Below are positions 38,861 through 49,099 of a DNA stretch of 64,000 nt, piece after piece. The notes beneath the pieces were generated by a model that was given only the letters and a program-made list of their open reading frames with translations, was not told the DNA's origin and did not search any database. The stretch comes from Maratus speciosus (taxonomy: Eukaryota > Arthropoda > Arachnida > Araneae > Salticidae). The stretch is from NCBI GenBank assembly GCA_963932465.1, contig CAWVRF010001058.1:248001-312000 (forward strand), read 5' to 3'. The position numbers and the translations under genes were made by a program. The stretch's first letter is position 1. Every line of letters begins with the position of its first letter.

Positions 38861-40400
38861 GGCCCTTTGACAAAAATCATTTTTTTCTGTGGCCGTTTGA
38901 CGAAATTCTCGTTTTTTTTTTTTTCTGTGATCATTTGACGAAATTCACATTTTATCTGCGATCCTTTCATGAAATCAGTTTTTTCCCGCAATCCTTTGAC
39001 GAAATTCGCATTTTCCTATGATCTTTTGACAAATTTCGCACTTTTTACGCAGCGCTTTGACGAAATTTGCATTTTTTTTTTTACGATTCTTTGAAGTAAT
39101 TAGTTTTTTACGCATTCTTTTACGAAATTTGCATTTTTTTCACAATCTTGACAAAATTCGGGCTTTTTTCCATTATGCTTTTAAGAAATTAGTTTTTTTC
39201 TTGCATGCTTTTGATGAAATTTGCTCTCTTTTTTGCAGTCCTTTGACGAAATTCGCGTTTTTTCTGCGATCTTTTTACGAAATTCGTGTTTTTCTTGCGT
39301 TTTTTACGGAATTCACACCTTTTTCTGTGGCCCTTTGACAAATTTCTTTTTTTTTTTTTTTTTTTTTTTTTTTTCCCGATCAATTGACGACATTATGACT
39401 AATTCCACATTTTTCGCGTGATCCATTGGCGAAATTTATTTATTTATTTATTTTTTTTGTGGGTGGGGGGTCCCTTGTCAAAACGTTTTTTCTGCTATCT
39501 TTTGACGAAACGTGCATTTTCTTTCCAGATTCTTTTACAAAATATGCTTTTTTTTTTCGTAATCCTTTGAAGGAGTTGCCATTTTCTTTTCTCTGCTATC
39601 TTCTAACGATACATGCATTTGTTCCCCATCCTTTGACGAAATTTTCATTTTATTTGCAATCCTTAGACAAAACTTATTTTATTCGTGATCCTTTTAATTA
39701 CGGGTGCACAACTTTTTTAAGATAAGGGCTTTTTAGAAAAAGTCTGTTTTGTCGGGGCCCACACGTGAGAGAATTCTATTTCGAGTAGCCGATCGACGAA
39801 ATTTGATTTTTCTGCACATTGTCGACAAAAATTGTGATATTTTCATTTCAGACCAATGAAATTCTTGATTTTTCTGAGACTGATCGACAATTCGCTATTT
39901 TCCATGCATTATGGACAAAATAACATATTTTCGTGTCTGACCAACGGAATTAGTGATTATCAATCAACAAAATTTGCAATTTTTCTGACTGATCATGAAA
40001 TTCATGATTCTGCATTATCTCTGATGAAATTAAAAAAAATTTTCAGGCAATAAATTGACAAATTTGAGATTTCTTTTTCTCTCTATAAACTGATGAAAAT
40101 CATGATTGGTTCTGCAGTCGATCAACAGAATTCTCAATTTCTTCGTGCATCGAGAAAATTCGCTATTTTACCATAACGAAATTCTCAATGTTCCTGTACA
40201 CAATCGACAAAACGCACAATTTTTCCATGCCCGATCAATGAAATTCACGATTCTTAAACTGACTGATGAAATTTTCAATTTTTTTTGTGGCAAATTGACG
40301 AAATACATTGCAGGCCACAGGTTTTGGCATCCCTACTTTTAACAAAATTGGTGTTTTTATTTTAGCTAACGTTTGACGAAATTGATTTTTTCGGTGACAA
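38861..40400 (+). repeat. Degenerate minisatellite, ~30-bp units
   Basis: About 1.5 kb of tandem, strongly diverged units follow the pattern CCTTTGACGAAATTCGCATT, then a T run, then C/T-GCGAT. Unit starts near 38896, 38934, 38966, 38994, 39024 and 39055 show spacings of 28-38 bp. Copies become looser after 39700, where GATCGACAAAATT replaces CTTTGACGAAATT. A 28-base T tract interrupts at 39347-39374. The Phe-rich open frames here are translations of the repeat, not genes. Confidence 0.85.
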
Positions 40401-42119
40401 TTTCTCGAAATATGAGACATATTTTTTTATGTCCAAATTTCCAGACTGATGAATGATTTTTCATAATTTTTGGAACAGAATCGCCCCTCAATTTGCAATC
40501 AGTCACAGAAATTAACGAGAAACTTGTCATTCAATCTCGGGGAGGGGGGGGGGGGGGGAATCTCAAAATTTGTCTCTCGGTTGCAGGACCAAAATATGAA
40601 TTTCAACAATCTTTCGCCGCAAAATGTATCAACCTGTCGTCCGAAAATATCACAAGGTTCGCAGGATTTGTTTTAAAATGAAACACTTTTTTGAAAACAA
40701 ATTTTTTAGATGGAAGCCTCCTGCTCATGATGTGTTTTTGGTTGGGATTTCAAAATGTTGGTGATGAATCCCGCCCTGAAATTAAAGTCCTGTACTGTGT
40801 TCTACAGTAGTCTTCAGTAGAAGAAATCATGTGTTAAGCATTGATTATGTAACTGTCCAACTCTTCCTGAGAAAGTAATAAGTAACTATTTTCCCATTGG
40901 GTGTAATGTAAAAAAATACTTTTGACTGTGTCTGGGTGAATGTAACTCTGGCAATAATGGGTCATTTGCCTGGATATAAAATGCAGGTTTTTTTTTTTTT
41001 TTTTTTTTTTCAATTATTGAAAGTTTTCCTAAAAATTAGCCTTTAAAAATTTCTTTAGCTGTAAAATACTTTTTTTTTTCTGTGGTGCTTTCAAATTGTT
41101 GCCGTCAAGTTTTGGCAGATTCCATCTAGTTTATTTTTAAACATGGCATCAATTGTTGTCTTTGGTTTATTAAATTTATCTTGTATTCTATAAATAACTT
41201 CGTCCTTTATTAAAATTGATTGAATTAGTTTTCAAAATTTCGTTGTCATTCAAACATTAAAAAAAAAAAAATCTTTGTTTACATTCAAAAAATTTATCAT
41301 GAATTATAGGTCAGTGAATTAGGTGCTCTACTGTATATATATATTTTTAGAGGAGGCGTGGATTGGTTATAATTTCTCAAAATTAAATTCAGTCAATTAC
41401 AAATACCACAACAGTGCCAGTTGTTAGTTTAGTCTATTTTGAATGATTTTTGAGCTTCAGTACGATTTTTTCAGATTACGATTTCAGATTTTTTGTCAAA
41501 TCTGAAAGGGTAGAAATTTAAATTTTGGTATAAGGCAGAATTGATACCAATTCATAACAATATGTGCATATATAGGTAGTGAAGGAAGTGATTTAGATTT
41601 TTCAAAAATAACCTTTTTTTTATTTAAAATAAAATCTAAATTTTTTGACAGTTTGAGAAAACAATTCTTCTAAGCATCTAATAAAAAAGAAATTAATTAT
41701 AAATATGAATTTTGTGATGAGATATTCCAAGAATTGTGGGGCATTTCAAAGGCCATTGAATAACACAGGAAAGTGAAAAAGCAACTTATCTCTGAGAAGG
41801 AGCTTTAATCTGACTATTCTAATAAATTTTAATTGCAACAAAGGGATAGCTTAATGCAGTGAGTAGCCAGTTATCCGAAAACACGTGAACCCAACAATTC
41901 CAGATAATTTACTTTATACTGTATATATTTTTAATTATGCAACAGTCCCATCAGTCCAATTTATTGCTTGGGTAAATTGGAGGGAAATGAATTTCCTTTT
42001 TTGTATGTTTCAGGCACTTTCGTATAAACTCATCATTACGTCTGTGTTTTGAAATTTTAAGTTAAAACCATTGAAACATTTTAAATCGATAACATTGTTT
42101 TTGCACATTTTCATTTTAG
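40401..42119. other. Non-coding stretch before exon 2-like segment
   Basis: This is AT-rich DNA with a G-run (40544-40558), a T tract (about 40987-41010) and no recognisable gene. The overlapping frames at 40470-40681 cross the G-run, which gives an artificial poly-Gly, and lack other coding evidence. The last 40 bp form a pyrimidine-rich acceptor for 42120. Confidence 0.6.
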
Positions 42120-42286
42120 GAACAATACTTTGATCCTGTCGCTCAAGCTGGTATGGTTGAATGGAGGTTTAAAACAATGAAGTTAAATTTAACACCATCC
42201 CAAAAGAAGTACCAACAAAGAGGACTATCAAAGAGGCACGTGATAATCCTGAGGAGGTGTATTATCAGCAAGAAATAGAAGACAGG
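42120..42286 (+). pseudogene. Exon 2-like segment of relic three-exon gene
   Basis: The acceptor CATTTTAG precedes 42120 and the donor AGG|GTATAA follows 42286. The exon start frame reads EQYFDPVAQAGMVEWRFK. From 42173 to the donor a different frame is open for 38 codons, including NNEVKFNTIPKEVPTKRT and, near the end, EVYYQQEIEDR. The switch falls at the AAAA run at 42171-42174, so one base gained or lost there separates the halves. The exon ends in phase 0, matching exon 3's first frame (ENSDLMEK). The acidic and basic mix looks protein-like rather than random AT-rich translation. The single homopolymer break could be a real mutation or a sequencing error. No family is recognised. Confidence 0.5.
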
Positions 42287-43104
42287 GTATAAATTTACAT
42301 ATTAATCTTAAATATATTAAGTTTTTTGTCATTGGAATTTCTTTTCTTTTGTGTGTATGTGTGTGTTTTGTAATTGTTTTGTGACCTTACAGATACATAT
42401 GTGAAAAAAAAATTGTTTTCATATTAGTAAACTTCATACCTAGCATCTTACACTATATTGCCATTAATGATCGGCAACTTTCAATTTTAGACATTTTGTC
42501 AAATATTTAGAAATATGCTTGACATATTCATCTGGAATTTCAGGATTGAAATGAACAGGTATGATCTCATATTTAACAATGTCGATTTAATAAGGGGATC
42601 AATTAGGGGGGCAACAAAAAATCAAAGAAAAAATATATATACTTGGGATCACCCTGTAAAATAAAATGCACGAAATGATCTACCGCTACCGAATATAAAT
42701 AGACATTGTGCAATATGTGTATTTTTTGTGTAAGACTAGCACGTATATTAATAGAGATATAGCGATTTATTTAAAAAAATTAAATTCTTGCATGATTTTT
42801 GCTTATAACACGCAGAATTTTCAAGCCAATTTAACGCCGGTTTCAGAAAAATTGACAAAATATAATAGAAACAATATAGTGCAATTGGAATATAAATATA
42901 TTAAATATTTTAGGTAATATGAGCAGTTGTATGAAATAATTTTTATCTGTGCATGCGTGAATGATAACAAGGATCATTTTACATAATTTAATAGTCAACT
43001 CTATGGAGCAACTTATTTTTAAAAAATCTAGTCAAATGTCGTAAAAATTCAGAAAGATATCGGCATTAAAGTGAGCAAATTTTTAGTTGTTCTTTAAAAG
43101 CAGC

Positions 43105-44495
43105 CAGGGTTCGTAAATATCATGATATTTTCGAAAATATCGAAAATATCCGATATTTTGATATATATCCGATATTTTGATATATATCCGATATTTTCAA
43201 TATATATCCGATATTTTCGATATATATCCGATATTTTCAAAGCAGCCAACTTACTGATAATAATAAATGTTTTTGAGCATGATATAGATTAGAAACTAAA
43301 ATATACTGCACTTAACATGAAAACTTAATTAAAAAATATTCTAAAAATGCATTTTTCTTTTTCTTTTTTTTTCCCCACTTAGAACAAAATGGAAGATGAA
43401 AAAATCAAAAACAATAACAATTTGCTTTATACACTTATAAAGAAAAACTAACAATAGCATTCAGTATCAAGATCAAGTATTAAAAAAAAAAAAAAAATCA
43501 GATTTTTTAAAACAAAATTGTAAATACAAAAAAGTTTTTTAATTGAAAAATTTTAACATAAATGTAAGTATAAAATGTCTTATAACATGTTGTATAGTTT
43601 AAACTCAACTAAATCAAAGATTAAAAAAAGATTCTTTTCTAATGAAGCTGTATATAATTGGTTATTTAAATTTGTCAGTTTATCTTTTAATAGTTGTTCT
43701 GAATTATGTCCCACATAATTATTAGTTTAATATTTAAAAATAAAAGTTTCAAATATAAAGCTTGAAAAATATACTTGTTTTCTTTTTTGACTAAATAAGT
43801 CACATCTAGAAGAGACAAAAGTCCTTTATCTACAGATTCACACACTCAAAAACAGTTGAAAATTTATTTCATTTACACTGAAATATTACGAAGTACGACT
43901 GAAAATATCAAAAATATCTTGTGCAGAAAATATGAAACATATTGATATATTGAAAATAAATATCAACTATATGAAAACATCAAAAATCTTGATAATTTGA
44001 AAATAAATACTGGATAGATATCCATTGATACATATCACCGAACCCGGGTTGTATATAAATGATTATCAAAATTACATTTTATCTTTCAATGGCTATTCTG
44101 AATTAACTGTCTCACATAATTATTAGTTCTACATTTAAAAATAAGAGTTTCAAACATAAAGCTTGGAAAAGATTTGTTTTCTTCTTTTCCTAAAAAAAGT
44201 CACTGCCAGAGGCAAAAGTTCATTATCTACAGAATGACACAGTCAATAACAGGTGGAAATTTCATTTACACTGGCTTTGACTGTAGAAAATATAAAAATT
44301 ACCTACAAAGGTGATATTTTGAAAATAAATATCAAATATACAAAATATCAAACATCTTGATACTTTGAAAATAAATATCAAGAATTTGAAAATATCGAAA
44401 ATATCAAAAATCTTGATATTTTAAAAATAAATATCGGATATATATCAAGATATATATCATGATATATATCCATTGATATATATCAACGAACCCTG
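43105..44495. mobile_element. Non-autonomous hAT-like element with 8-bp duplication
   Basis: The element runs from CAGGGTTCG to CGAACCCTG (9-bp perfect TIR) and is flanked by AAAGCAGC on both sides (43097-43104 and 44496-44503). The 8-bp duplication and CAGGG-type end are typical of the hAT superfamily. Sequences near the ends are rich in GATATATATC and GATATTTTCGA, so they are strongly palindromic. The 3' half is duplicated: about 43650-44047 and 44051-44495 are similar, and the first ends in CACCGAACCCGGG, an imperfect internal copy of the terminus. No transposase frame is seen. Confidence 0.88.
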
Positions 44496-45286
44496 AAAGC
44501 AGCTGAATGATAAGAGATTTTCCACAAATTGTCATTTTTAATTTTTTTTTTTTAATTTCCATTTTTTATTGATGCTTTAGTTATTGGATAACCACCAGAA
44601 CGAGCCTATACCATGATCAAAAGAAGTATAAAAATTGAAGCATTTTTTCCAAATCTACTCGTTGATACTTACTAAATACTTTTTTCTGAAAGTCAGTTAA
44701 TAAAAATTGAAAATTTGTGGAAAATCCCTTATCATTCAGTTACTTTTAGAGAAAAACTAAAAATTTGCTCACTTTAATGCCGATATCCTTCTGAATTTTT
44801 ACGATATTTGACTAGTAGATTTTTTTTAATAAGTTGCTCTATAGAATATTAAATTATGTAAAATGATCCTTGTTATCGTTTGCGCATGCACAGATAAAAA
44901 TTATTTCATACAACTGCTCATATTTCCTAAAATATTTAATATAGCTATATTCCAATTGCACTATATTGTTTCTATTATATTGTCAATTTTTCTGAAACTG
45001 GCGTTAAATTGGGTTGAAAACCCTGCATGTTATAAGCAAAAAATATGCAAGAATTTTATTTTTTTAAATAAATCGCTATATTTCTATTAATATACGTGCT
45101 AGTCTTACACAAAAAATTACACATATTGCACAATTTCTGTTTATTTATATTCGGTAGTGGTAGAAAATTTCGTGCATTTTACAGGGTGATCCCAAGTATT
45201 ATTTTTTTCTTTGATTTTTTTGTTGGCCCCTAATTGCCCCCCCCCCCCGGTTAACAAATCGACATTGTTAAATATAAGATCATACC

Positions 45287-45710
45287 CAGGGATATGTTTA
45301 GGAAAATTTTAGGTCCTTTAAAGGACCCTTCACAAAATAATTTATCTTAAAACAGGACCCTTCACAAATTTTTTTATCCCCAAACAGGACCCTTCACAAA
45401 ACATTTTATCCCAAAACAGGACCCTTCACAAAATTATTTGTCTCTTAAATAGACCTTTCACAGAATATTTTCACCTTCAAATTGAATTTTTCACAAATTT
45501 AGTCATTTAAAAATAAAATCTGGTCTGTAAGTAAACAGTTGAACTCACCAAAGAGCATATTACTTAGCTTTTTTTATATGAAGGATAGAACATGAAGACA
45601 TCGATAATTTAAAATTCACAAAATTATGACTAGAATTTTCACAAAAATAAGAAAAACTTCACAATTTCACAAAAACAGGACCCTGTGAGAAAAGTGTGGA
45701 CAGACCCCTG
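45287..45710. mobile_element. 424-bp CAGGG-ended element nested in foldback right arm
   Basis: The element begins CAGGGATATGTTTAGG and ends GTGTGGACAGACCCCTG. Compared with the other foldback arm, the empty site is GATCATACCTGTT, so ATACC (5 bp) is duplicated around the insert (45282-45286 and 45711-45715). The interior has four short direct repeats of GGACCCTTCACAAA. The family also appears, inverted, at about 48210-48570. A 5-bp duplication does not fit classical hAT, so the superfamily is open. Confidence 0.75.
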
Positions 45711-45821
45711 ATACCTGTTTTTTTAATACTGAAATTTCAGAAGAATCTGTCAAGTATATTTCTAAATATTCGACAAAATGCCTAAAATTGAAAATTGTCG
45801 GTTTTTAATGGCCATATAGTG

Positions 45822-46528
45822 TATCTTTCCTATGTGTTTAGAATGCAGTGCTATCCAGTTTCAGTTCATTTATTTAGTATCATCTATCAATCAGATACAT
45901 TTGCCCAATAATGCACATTTTCTTCCAAGATTAGTTAGAAATCCGTGACATGTGTTAGATTTGGAAGTTTTTCTTTTTAATGATAGGTAATTTTTAAAAT
46001 AGAAGAGAGTAATGTTGGCGGTATAGAAATAGCATATAAAATTTAATTTTGTCATAACATTATGCAGTTTAGAAAAACAAGTCTGTATTTCTGAAATAGA
46101 TATTCCTAACATGTATTTAATATGAAAAACATTTTTGTTAAAAATAGTTCCAAAAAAAAAAAAAAAAAAAAAGGAAGCAAATTGCAATTGGATTTTCAAA
46201 ATTCACTGTTTATTGAAAAAGTTTTAACAAATTTCAATGAAAGTAAGCCTTTCGATATTATTTTTTCCTTTTTCTTACATAATTATCACTTTGTTATTAA
46301 TTAAATTATGATTAAAGGTACCGTTAAGAACATTGAAAGTTTCGATTATCTTTGTGAAATCTAGAATTTTTATAAATCTAGTCTTAGTCTTGATTTTCGA
46401 GGTTATACTGTATTAAATTAGACATGTATGTCTCAGACACATGCATTTGACTGTTGGAAGAAAACTGCTGTTTGACTGCTTAGTTAGATTTTATGGGGTA
46501 AGGTTAAACATCATTGTTGTAATAAAAC
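45822..46528. other. AT-rich non-coding stretch
   Basis: No gene, terminal repeat or splice structure is recognised. It contains an A tract at about 46152-46172. Open frames on both strands (45891-46199 and 46122-46304) overlap that tract and show no protein-like composition. Confidence 0.6.
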
Positions 46529-46579
46529 ATTTCATATTTAGAATGAATTTAAATGTAGTTTCTTCCCCCCCCCCCCCCC

Positions 46580-48075
46580 AAATTTAAATGATATTTTCGA
46601 AAGTATCAAAAATATCCGATATTTTCATATATATCTGATATTTTTTATATATATCCGATATTTTCAAATAGTCACCTTATTGCTGATAATAAATATATTC
46701 AAGCATAATATAAATTAGAAACTAAAACATATTCCACTTAACATGAAAACTTAAACAATACATTAAAAGTGCAGTTTTCTTTTTTTTTTACACTTAGAAC
46801 AAAATTTAAAATCAACTAATTGAAAACAGAAACAATTTGCTTTATACGCTTACATCAGATTCTTTTATAGTGAAGCTGTATATATAACTGCGTATCTAAA
46901 TTAGACAGTTTATGTTTCAGTGTCTGTTCTGAATTATGTCCCTCATAATAATCTACTACAGTTAAAAGTAAAAAATTCAAACATAAAGTTTGAAAAAGAT
47001 ATTTGTTTTCTTCGGCTAAAAAAGTAACTATCAGAGACATAAATTCCTTATTTACAGAACAACACAGTCCATAACAGTTGGAAATTTCATTTGCACTTGT
47101 TTTGACTGAAAATATCAAAAACATCTTACACAGTGATATTTTGAAAATAAATATCAAACATAGAAAAATATTGAAAATATCATGCATCTTGATATTTTGA
47201 AAATAAATATCAGGTAATATGAAAATATCAAAAATCTTGATATTTTGAAAATAAATATTGGATATACAGTCGAACTTGGATAATTCGAAGTGCAAGGGAC
47301 CGCTGCAAAACTTCGAATTATCCAAACTTCGTATTATCCAAAATAATTTATTTTTATGTTGTAAAATAATCCATCACAAAAAATTGCGAAAAAATCATGT
47401 TTATTAATTTTAAATAAAAAAAACTACAGCTTTTTAAAATATTGAGATATTTTCTTTAGAGAGCTTACTTGATTTTTTTAAACAAAATTTTCTGGGATAT
47501 CTACAACTCGAAACACAGCTTTACTCACGTTAGATTCTCCTTCTACATAACGACAATATTCCGCTAGATGAAAGATTGCCTCACTTGATTATGAATCGGA
47601 CTCTGTTCTTCTACGTTCCTCCTCCCTTTATCCCTGCTCTGTTTCCTAGAACAGATAAAAATATTCTCCCACCCCCTTCTCTTCCCTAAACAATTTTACA
47701 CAATAGCTGCAAATAACCGGGCCACTTTTCAAATAACTGCATTAAAACTAGATTTTGTCATTTTTGAAAGGGTAAAAACTTCGAATTAAAGAAGTTGGAC
47801 TGCAAAATTTCCACAATAGCTGAAAATAACCCGGCCACTTTTCAAATAAACTGCATTGAAACTAGATTTTGTCATTTTTGAAAAGGTAAAAACTTCGAAT
47901 TAAAGAAGTTGGACTTCGAATTAACCAAGATTTTTTAGCATTAACTGAATACAAGTTTCAAGGGACTGACAAAAAACTTCGAATTATCCACGAATTCGAA
48001 TTAAAGACGTTCGAATTATCCAAGTTCGACTGTATATCAAGATATATATCGATTGATATATATCAACGAACCCCG
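46580..48075. mobile_element. hAT-like element, second copy, left end degraded
   Basis: This matches the hAT element at 43105-44495: GATATTTTCGAAAGTATC near the left, AGAAACTAAAACATATTCCA and TTGATATATATCAACGAACC at the right. The right terminus is CGAACCCCG instead of CGAACCCTG and the left CAGGGTTCG has been lost beside a C15 run, so no duplication can be seen. It lacks the internal duplication of copy 1 and is interrupted by a pogo-like MITE. The 156-codon minus-strand frame at 46855-47325 spans the junction with that MITE and is not a gene. Confidence 0.8.
47267..48032. mobile_element. pogo/Tigger-like MITE nested in hAT copy 2
   Basis: The element starts CAGTCGAACTTGGATAATTC and ends inverted (GAATTATCCAAGTTCGACTG), with TA on both sides (47265-47266 and 48033-48034). 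Deleting it and one TA restores GGATATATATCAAGATA, the sequence seen in hAT copy 1, which proves the nesting order. CAGTCGA-type ends with TA duplication resemble pogo/Tigger elements. Inside is a 113-bp tandem duplication (47699 and 47812, starting CACAATAGCTG). There is no transposase frame. Confidence 0.88.
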
Positions 48076-48209
48076 GTGATCGCACAGAGGGTTTCATTTA
48101 TTCATTTTCCATTTTATTCACAATTGGCTGAATTTTCAGTGGTGTAACTTTTTATATAAAGCTAAAAGTTTTAGTGTATGGTTTTTTATTTCATTTTTTC
48201 TTTTCTTTT

Positions 48210-48570
48210 CTTTCAGAATGTGCATGGGGAGGCGATTGTTTGTGTGTGTTTTGTTTGTTTGTTTTTATTCTTGGGGCCGATTTTGTGAAAAGTACAAGTT
48301 ATTTTTGTGAAAAATAATATTTTGTAGCGAAAGTTGAAATCCAGTTACTCAAACTTAAATGAAGAATTTGACAAAACTCCTTTAAATCCCCTTGCTAAAG
48401 TTTGTTTTCAGTGAGCTGGTTTTATTTACAATTTAGACATTTTAAAACAGTTTGTATGAAAAAGAATGTTACGAAGGGGCCCATTTTATTAAATTTATTT
48501 TTGTGAAGGGGCTTATTTTATTAAATAGATTTTTGTGAAGGGCCCTAAATTTTTCTTGGAATGACCCCTG
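48210..48570 (-). mobile_element. CAGGGGTC-ended element fragment, inverted
   Basis: On the minus strand this begins CAGGGGTCATTCCAAGAAAA and continues with GGGCCCTTCACAAAAAT, then CCCCTTCACAAAAATAAAT, paralleling the element at 45287-45710. The far end is not identifiable. The direct repeat GTGAAGGGGC/GTGAAGGGCC is the same motif as the GGACCCTTCAC repeats of the other copy. Confidence 0.65.
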
Positions 48571-48987
48571 TATATGTATTTTCATATTTAGAATAAATTT
48601 AATATGAAATGTAGTTTCATTTTTTCCCTTAAATTTAAATTATTGTTTAAAAAGATATGTTTGTATACATTTTGAAAATGGTAACAAAGGTGAATTTTCA
48701 ACAATATTTTAAGAACTTGCTTAAGACTTTAAGAATTTATTTATATTTACTTTAATCTAAAAACTAAAATGTTTTAAAAGGTTCATAATCACTCCTTTAC
48801 ATTACAATTTTTGCTATTTAACTTAATTTCAATATTTTCTTTTAACACAGGAGAATAGTGACCTCATGGAGAAATGCAATTCCACTGCGAGGAATGTAAT
48901 TCAACAGCCCTATCGAATCTCTGAAGGATCTTCAGCAGAGAAGAATACATATTTTCTTGTCTTGACGAGAAAGTTTTTAATGAAAAC

Positions 48988-49051
48988 ACTGCATCTGTTG
49001 TTAAAATTGCTATCAATGCACTGCATCTGTTGTTAAAATTGCTATCATTGC
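48988..49051 (+). repeat. 32-bp tandem duplication in terminal exon
   Basis: The segment beginning ACTGCATCTGTTGTTAAAAT occurs at 48988 and again at 49020. The length is not a multiple of three, so it disrupts the reading frame and looks like decay of the coding exon. Confidence 0.85.
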
Positions 49052-49075
49052 TAAGTTTGTTTTTTCTTTTTGTTA

Positions 49076-49081
49076 AATAAA
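49076..49081 (+). terminator. Polyadenylation signal AATAAA
   Basis: A canonical AATAAA follows the last exon-like segment and is followed about 16 bp later by GTTGTTGTTTTTT, a GT/T-rich downstream element. This supports a transcript end near 49095. Confidence 0.5.
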
Positions 49082-49099
49082 ATTGTTAGTAAATAATGT

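Larger units (their letters stand above)
42451..45821. mobile_element. Foldback DNA element with ~700-bp inverted arms, TA-flanked
   Basis: The ends are CACTATATTGCC on the left and, inverted, CACTATATGGCC on the right, each bordered by TA (42449-42450 and 45822-45823). The left arm (42451-43104 plus 44504-about 44555) matches the right arm (about 44695-45821) inverted along its length, leaving a loop of about 140 bp. Landmarks include GCATTAAAGTGAGCAAATTT and its inverse near 43062 and 44765. Each arm was interrupted later: a hAT-like element in the left arm and a CAGGG-ended element in the right. Without these it would be about 1.55 kb. It encodes no protein. Open frames at 42708-42917 and 44863-45090 are mirror images of the same arm. 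Confidence 0.88.
46529..48648. repeat. Direct repeats of ~65 bp bracketing hAT copy 2
   Basis: TTTCATATTTAGAATGAATT...TGTAGTTTC...AAATTTAAAT at about 46529-46591 recurs as TTTCATATTTAGAATAAATT...TGTAGTTTC...AAATTTAAAT at about 48578-48645. Everything between, including hAT copy 2, lies between these two copies, as if inserted by or duplicated with them. Confidence 0.65.
48851..49095 (+). pseudogene. Terminal exon-like segment with poly(A) signal
   Basis: The acceptor TTTTCTTTTAACACAG precedes 48851. The first frame reads ENSDLMEK. After the AAA run at 48872-48874 another frame reads FHCEECNSTALSNL, hits one TGA at 48922-48924, then continues RIFSREEYIFSC and LDEKVFNENTASVVKIAI. The Cys-x2-Cys (codons at 48886 and 48895) preceded by an aromatic residue hints at a zinc-binding site, but no complete finger is visible. 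A 32-bp tandem duplication (48988 and 49020) shifts the frame. Without the second copy the frame would end soon after ...VVKIAIIAKFVFSFC. The AATAAA at 49076 and the GT-rich stretch after it complete a 3' end. Confidence 0.5.

Noticed and set aside
39057..39725. Phe-rich open frames over the minisatellite, both strands
   Set aside because: They are translations of the T-rich 30-bp repeat; frames on both strands are open for the same reason.
40470..40681. Two overlapping open frames with poly-Gly
   Set aside because: The Gly run comes from a G homopolymer, and both overlapping frames look alike in quality.
42708..45090. Open frames at 42708-42917 and 44863-45090
   Set aside because: They are the two inverted arms of the foldback element read in opposite directions, with no protein-like features.
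46855..47325. The longest open frame in the window, 156 codons on the minus strand
   Set aside because: It spans the junction of the pogo-like MITE and hAT copy 2, has AT-rich low-information composition, and no related frame is kept in hAT copy 1.
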